Part shown: in pieces, positions 53,601-61,371 of the stretch | How the letters are laid out: every line of letters starts with the position of its first letter | How positions within the stretch are numbered: the stretch's first letter is position 1 | Assembly: GCF_014851395.1 (NCBI RefSeq) | Contig: NW_024040817.1 | Coordinates: forward strand, 21,220,485-21,284,484 | DNA: 64,000 nucleotides | Origin: Micropterus salmoides | Taxonomy: Eukaryota > Chordata > Actinopteri > Centrarchiformes > Centrarchidae | Direction of reading: 5' to 3' | Program-made: the position numbers and the translations under genes | Notes under the pieces: generated by a model | Databases searched by the model: none | What the model was told of the DNA's origin: nothing | What the model saw: the letters and a program-made list of their open reading frames with translations, nothing else

Positions 53601-56600
53601 CAAAAAACACTTCCTTACTACTGAAGTCACTCACCTTTTTGGAACTAACTCCTCCACCGTGAGCAATGTTAGTTTCGCTTTCCGCCATGTTTTCTGTTGC
53701 ATTGTGTAACGCGTTGTCATCACGTCGGAATATTGCCGTTATCACGATATGCATTTTTTTGCATATTAAAATTTATACAGATATATTGTGAATGATATAT
53801 GACACACCCCTAAACAAAATTTATATTCATCGTATTAACAGACAGTTGCTCTTTGGAGAGAGATATATATATCCATAGGGAAGCTGTTAAATCCCACTGC
53901 TGTAAAAGTTAGATAATTCAAGCATTAATCTTCTGAAAGTGATAAAATTTTATGTCAGCCTGATAATGGTTTCTGCATCACTGAAGGTTTGATTGAATGC
54001 AGAGAGATAACTTTGAGGTGCTGGAAAGGTTGTAGGTTTCACATAGGAGGAGGCAGTATCCATCTCCAGCAGGTCCAAAACATAAATTGTCAGTAGAGCT
54101 GCATAGTGTGCATTTTTGTTCTGTATGCTGGGCTGTTTATATATCTTGTTTTACGGAATAGATGCTGTTTGAGGAACATCAGATGCCATCTTCTTTAAAC
54201 TGTGCACCTCACTGCCTGTTTTACAACACTGCGTCATCTTCAGCACAGATATTTTGCCTGCTTTCAACTTTCTTATGATAAACTAGTGACATGTAGGCCT
54301 ATTATCACACGTTTTATGTGTTATGATTTTTTTTGTGTCAGTTTTTCAGGAGAAGTGATGTAACCATTGATTTGCATAGTATGCTTTGATTTACACACTT
54401 CCTTCTCCTAAAAGAGCTCGTCTAATGTTGCTCGTACACAATGCGCATGAGTGCAGTATTTATGTGTATGATATGGGACAGCATTAATAGCTCCCATTCA
54501 TTCATTAGCTGTGTGATTGCTATTGATTTGTTGGAGCCAGTTTCAGGGGGCTTTGAAGCTGCAGAGTACAAAGCTCGACATGCCAATGTGATACGTCATC
54601 ATGCCACTTAGACATGCCTCATAAAGAATAATATGATCTGCCCTCCTGTATAGAATCTCAGTGGCTTTGTATGCAGATATGGATTATTGGGATTGATGGG
54701 AGGGGATTTAGATTGAAATCTTTCTTTTTCTTTTTCTATTTCAATTGCTTTTCAAATGAATGCATAAAATGATTGCTGGATGGGGAGGTGTGCTGGAATA
54801 CATCAGAAGGAAGATAAATACTTGCTGTTGAGGAGTGTTTGGTCAGCAGAAGTTTGTGAGAGTGTGTGTGCTTTGGATATAAGCGAGTTCCACAAGGCTG
54901 ATTGAATTTCAGATTATGCTTACCCACCAGCAACCATCTACATTTTGTCTTCATTCTGCATGCGAAACATTTATTATGTTAGCTTAACTGTTAAAAAGTA
55001 CGTCATAAAAGTACGACAATGCTTGGAGGTGAACCATTTCAGGAATATAATGGAATTGAATATGCATGCTTACTTGCCCATTCACCTGTGTGTCTTCCAG
55101 GAGGCAGTGGGGGAGAATGCAGGAGTCCACGGGCCAGCGGAGGACAGGAAGGAGAAAGTGCCCAGCCCCCATCTCAGCCAACTGGTGGTCCTCACTAACA
55201 GTGGGACTCTTTATGGCCTAGCACAGAGGGTGGTAGCCACTGAGTCTCTGTAAGTACTCTCTGCACAACATTCCAGTTAAACCACTAATAATTGCTTTGC
55301 AGTGATACTACTTGATAAATTACTCCGCGCAGTACGTAAACCCAAAACCATGCAATAATTTAAGTAGTTATAAAGTAAGCAATGTAATTACACCCTAAGA
55401 CAACACACAGCAGTATTGGTTTTTATGCCTCTGGTATGGGGGAAAAAATTATGACCGCAGTGCTTTTTAAATATTTGTACTTGTGAGACTTGTTCATCAA
55501 AGTTGATTAAGTTAAAAGGACTGGTTCTCGCTCACTGTCTCGCCTCAAGGTGCCCACAATTTCATTAGGCAGTGTTACGCTGCCTGGCCATCAAAGACTT
55601 GCACTACCTGCAGTGTGTGTTTGTGTGACGCATCGTTGTTTTCAACAATCACATCGATACAGCTTGTTAAATTGAAAGGAAAAAAAGATTATTGAAATGG
55701 AGAACTGAGGCGGAGAGAACCCTAAATAGAACTTTTGCCGTCAGCCGGTCACTAACTGATGTATTTTCAGTCTGTGTACTTATTCTCCCTTTCTGTCTGT
55801 GTCTTACATCCACACACACACTATAAAAAAGTACCCTCATACATGATTAGGTCAATCCTATCGTCAGTGCTGACAACTCTTGGACCCTGAGAAGCCTGCA
55901 GTGCACAAGTGCATTATAATGAAAGTCTGTAAACTGACGGCCCAGATGTCACCACGGCATAAATGCTGATTAGGCTTACACTCTCTCAGACAAACTTTTT
56001 CATGTATCGGAGGCAGGCTACAAGCTCAGTGGAATAAAAGAGCTAAAGTGCAGAGGGGAAGATATTTATTGGGTGCAGTTTTAAGGAAAAGGTTGTCTGG
56101 GGAGAAAGAGGGCAGACTTATTCTGGGCAGAATGGCATGAAGCGCTTTCCTGTCTGAAAAGATGTTATTATTGTGTATTGTGAGATCCTCTGACATCTTC
56201 AGCTTATGCCATTTTAAACATCATCTTGGAAAAAAAGCAAAAAGATAAGTGTTTTGTAAGGTGCTACTCTTGTTGTTATTCGCTCTTCTAGCTGTTGTTC
56301 AGGTGTCATATTTAAACAATTATGATCAGATAAGTGTGAACTGCAGGGTGGGCTTTTTTTTTCTCCCCACTGCACCATGTTGCCTAGGTAAACACAAGCT
56401 GTTCCAGCTAACCTTAATGTAATTTTCTCTGCTCCACGAAAAGAACAAATGTCCACTGGGCTCATTTACGGGGCACTGGCTGTGTTTAATGTAGCACTTT
56501 TAGATTTAGTGTTAACCAGACAGCACTTATTGATATTAAATATTTTTTTTAATATAAAGATTTCTGTAGGGGTTACCATGTTTTGTTCTCAAAATTGCAC

Positions 56601-59600
56601 TGTTCAGCTGTGGTGTCGATGACCTCTGACTGTAAAGAAATCACTATGTGAGCCGTACTGTACTGCAGCAGCCATGCTCGTTAAACTCCGGTTTCAAACC
56701 TGAACTTCAGTCCTCTCAAACCTGCTCCTCCAGTTTTCATTTAGTGTACAGTAACACTTAAGTTCCGTCGATCAGCCCGGGTCAAAGGGTCTTCGAGTCA
56801 GAGCTGGATTTACAGTGGAATGGGGATATTAGTCCTGTCCGCATTGATTTGTTTTTTGTTGTTGTTGTTTTTGCCCTGTATTTCTATTTCTGCTACTTTG
56901 CTTGGTCTCAGTGTTTTTCAAGGATAATTGATATCCAATTATTGTAGGTGAGGAGGTGAGAGGCTTTAAGATTTGGAAATCAGAAGTAGTTTTCACAAAG
57001 TGCAACAAGACCAAGGAGCTGAGGGACTAGAGGATCATTTATTTTGTGACAATGCTGGAGTCTGTTCAATTATTTATTACTGTGTAACTGTAATGATCAT
57101 GGGGAAGAAATTAAATTGTTGTACCAGCGGAGAATGGTGCAGCTGCACTTTTAGGACAAGTGCAACATTTGCAATTCAGAGAAAATGCTCAGAGGTTGCA
57201 AGCTAGCGTCAGTAAAGGTAAGCAAGCATTAGTAACATGTGTGCAGTGCAATGTCTCCCCGGTTGTGCAGATTTCATATCTATTCACATTATCAAATCTA
57301 AATCTGAAGTATGTTAGGGGTCAAAGATTTTACCACAACCACGCTGAATTAAATGGCTGTTTCTATTTGTTTTTGTTTTGTTTTTTCAGTGTGTTTCTGG
57401 CTGAACAATTTGAATCCCTCCAGTCCCACCTGGATACAATGATGCCTGCAGCCAAGAAACCCTTCCTGCAACAGTTTTATTCCCAGGTATACTTGCACCT
57501 CCTCTTGAAAGTCTGTCTAATTACAGTAACTGTTAATCATGTCGTCACTGTCAGCTGCAGGGAGGGTTGTACCAAACATCCGACAAAGGTGGTACCACAC
57601 TTTCGTTTTTTATTTTTAATCTGTCAGAGAATTATTTTATAGCCACATGTGGAAAAACCCATTACTATCCAAAAGAGTATAATGACCAATATAGTAGTCC
57701 ATTACTTTGCAAGCTTGTCATGTGCCTTGCTTTGAGGCTTGGGGGGCGTAAAATTTTAACACTTGACACTTTTCAATTAATTCAATACATCTCATGCTCT
57801 GCCATATAAACTTACAACAGCTTCTCATCTTTCACTTTAAAACATACTGTAGCATATGCCCAGTATCGTTCATTTAATGTGCTCAGAAAAATATATTCCA
57901 GTTGCATTCACTCCTTTCTTTGGAACATCATTCCGCCTTTTGGTTTCCTTAAATAGCTTATTTCTCCTTACAGACAAATGACTGTGTAACTGCGACCCAG
58001 CATTCAGTCCCGTTCTCGATAAAGATATGAGAAAATTGTATTGTCACTCATAACAACCCATGAAGCCCTTTCCCAGTCTTACATTTATTTTGTCCTCTTG
58101 ACATTTGAAATGTTCAGGTACACAGACAGGTCTGTTTTCCCCAAACATCAAATGAATGTCATGTCCTATAATTTCACTCTTTCAAATATTGTGTGATTGA
58201 TGACATTACATAACCTGCGCAACATGTTCATCTCGGAAGAGACGTTGACTCCATGCCTGCCTCATTGCTAACAATACAAAACATTTAAATCAACGTGTTG
58301 AATCTATCACACATACTGTATTGTATTCTCCCTTCTTTCTCTCAGACGGTGTCTACAGCCAGTGAGCTTCGGAAACCAATATACTGGATTGTTGCAGCCA
58401 AGGCCATCGACTACGAACAAATGTTGCTCTTGATGGCTGGAGTTAAATGGGACATTAGGGAGATAATGTCACAGCATAATGTATATGTGGACGTCCTGTT
58501 AAAGGTGATGTTGCATAAGAAATGTATATCACTGTTGCTAACATGTGATGTGCTATAATGTATATTGATGGTTTATAAAGAGATGTAGAAACAGAATAGA
58601 ATTGGCACTCTTTATTATGATGGGAATGGAAACATTAAAGCAACATTAGTTTTTGTTTTATTGTTGTTTTGCCACTGGTGGAGCCAGTGGGAACAAGGTG
58701 TAAACACAGCACTGAAATATTAGCAACATTAGTTGTGGCTGAGGCCAACAATTCAATTTAACTCCAATATTCACTCTTCTTTAAGATCTGTTTTTAATCT
58801 TCATCAACTCCTAAGGGAAATATCTGGATCTTTAGCAGCTAAATACTCCATTTTGTTTACCAGCTAGACGCTAACTTCGTGTGCCGTTTTGTGCTTGGCA
58901 GGTAGTGTACAGTCAGTTAATCAGAGCTTTTACACTGCTGTAACATTTTCTGAGCATAAAAACCAAAACAGTGAGCTGAAAATACTCAAAAATCTAAAAA
59001 AAATATTTAAATCTAAACTCTTAAAGCTCAATGGAACTACAGAGTCGGTTCATAATTATCTGTGGATTTGTTTCTACAATTGGCCCCTTCTGCAATGCAT
59101 GTAGCCATTGTTAATAATGAGGTATTGGTTAGTGCAGCTTTAGAGTTTAAAGTTTTCATGTCAAATGTAAATTAGTCACATCGCTGCATTGTTAATCCTA
59201 ATTTGTGCTGCGTTAAGATTCTGTTCAAAACACAACATTGAGACTTCACTGGAACAGCCTTTTCTTATATTTCATAGAGAAAATATGCAAACATCTCCCC
59301 ATTAAGATTGTTGCATCATTTATGCCACTGAGACTCTTTGTCAGTTGAATATAAATGATGGTAGCAAGACTACTGACATCCCTATTAAAATCTGTTTTGC
59401 TGTTCTAGTCTATTTTCAGGATAAGTTCAGACTTATCACAGTGTTTATTATTTTTCCCAAACCAAACACTAACTGACCACTGCAGCCTTCTCAGTGTCCT
59501 GCACTATCCACAATAACAAAAGTAGAACACACAAAAGGCAGTTGTAATAGTTTTGCTTTTATCCAGCAGGGATTTTTCTCTCATAGTGGGAGTTTTTTGT

Positions 59601-61337
59601 ACTTATAATGTGGGGTAACCTTCTAACATGTGTGTCATTGATGTGAAGTATTACCCTTTAATCCACTTAAAGTCCAGAACACTTAGGGTCCTTGTTGCCC
59701 CTCCTGAGTTTAAAATATATTCAGGGATATCAATTATTTGGGATGGGGTGAATAATTTAGAGCCCGGGTCAGCTGTTGAGAGCTGAATGTAGATCTCCCT
59801 TGAAGTTTCAGCTTTGTTTGAGACCTTCGAGCTCAGCGGTCGCAGACATATTTTTGGAATGCAAAGTTTTCCACTAAACGTGTGTCTTTATGCATGCTGG
59901 CCACTTATCCCAATAAATTTTGGATGGGGTGAAAGGACACACGGCACTAGTTTTCTCGCCTGTGACGTTCAGATACAGAAAGGTCTTAAGTTGTTCGCTG
60001 CGGTGTGAAATCCTGAACAGCACCAAAGCGAGACAAATACCCATATATAGTATGCACCAGCATGTCTTAGAGAGCTGTTGATTAAATCACAGATGTTGTT
60101 GTAATAGATAAATAAATATATAGACAACCAGTCAAAGTTAAGTTATCTGCTAATGAAATGGCTCGCATATCGTTGTCTGGCTCTAACAAAGTGTAAGTCT
60201 AACTAATTTAGCTTATGAGCTAAATTGCAAAGGAGAAAATCTCTGTTACACTGGTCTGGTTTATATGGCGATTTGGTGTCAAAATGGTCCAGCTGATGAA
60301 TTGACATGGTGCATATTACAACTAGCATGTGCTTTTCCCCATCAGGTGCTAATAGCCTTCTCTGCCAACTTGTCAGGCCCTCATAACACGTTTGGATTGT
60401 GTTATGTGTGTTGATTGAAAAGTGTGCGCTACATTTTGTTGTACTGCTCAGGAGAATGTTGTATTCATGGATTCAGGTTGATCACCAGCTTTCAACAACG
60501 GCATTGATTTGCATATAAAGTGGCATGGAAATGCGGCAGCCTCAGAATGACTTCATTGACAAAATGCTTAAGTCAGAAACTATTGTGGGACTGTTTGTGA
60601 ATAAATATCATTTCATTCTATGGAAGCCAGGTTCATTTTTTGAAACACAATGCAGTTTGAATAAACGCCATCAAGACACAGTAGAAAACCACATACTTCT
60701 CCTGAACCATGTACTGCTATTTGTTCCCTTTAAACAGGGACATAATATCATAATCATATAATTTCATCCATAATTGATCATTTCAGAGTGCAGTTGCATA
60801 GCTGCAATCCCTTCCTTCAATACTGTACAGCACATTTTTGATTCCTGCAGCCTGCATATTCCTCTGGGATATTTCCTCTTTATTCTTTAAAACATAAAAG
60901 AGAGAACATTTTGAGGCTAGTTGTAACAAAACCCTCATGGCTGGTGTCCCTTTTTTCGTGCTAGGGCATGAAAATGATATCTTATAGGAAGAAATTGAGA
61001 TACTTGTTGAGGAGATGTTAATACAGGTGTCAAAGGTCATCTCAAGAATGTATTGGAAGATATCAATCAAAAGAGACTGAATGTCGACTCATTTAACGCA
61101 TCATTTGTCGCTTGGTGGATTCAAACATCCTGCTGACGTCTGTTAGGTACCTTTATGAAGTTTTGTTACCATCAGTCCAGAATGCAAAACCATAGAGTTG
61201 CTGTACAATAACCCAGACATACTGTATGCTGCTTAGTCTGGGGAAACAGTAAATTAGCTTTGATTGATCTGATTTACTTATACCATTATTACTTATACCA
61301 CTACCAGAGTATGTACCATATATTAAATGACCAAAGT

Positions 61338-61371
<34 letters not shown>

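Larger units (their letters stand above)
38101..55100 (+). other. vps50 intron k/l (17.0 kb)
   Basis: The largest intron in the window, with no host exon found. It holds a (CA)n microsatellite (41591-41622), a TTAA-type repeat (from 43641), a 2.4 kb hAT insertion (46017-48383), a fish interspersed repeat (about 50337-50600), a (TTTA)n run (53070-53096) and a hAT BED-finger relic (53473-53812). The stretches 38260-41580, 41700-43600, 48400-50300, 50620-53000 and 53830-55080 show nothing else I can identify. Confidence 0.85.

Noticed and set aside
57160..57642. 160-codon + strand open frame
   Set aside because: It is exon m of vps50 read through its flanking introns; only 57390-57486 is coding.
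61342..61367. A26 run as the tail of a processed pseudogene
   Set aside because: No gene-like sequence upstream and no flanking target-site duplication.
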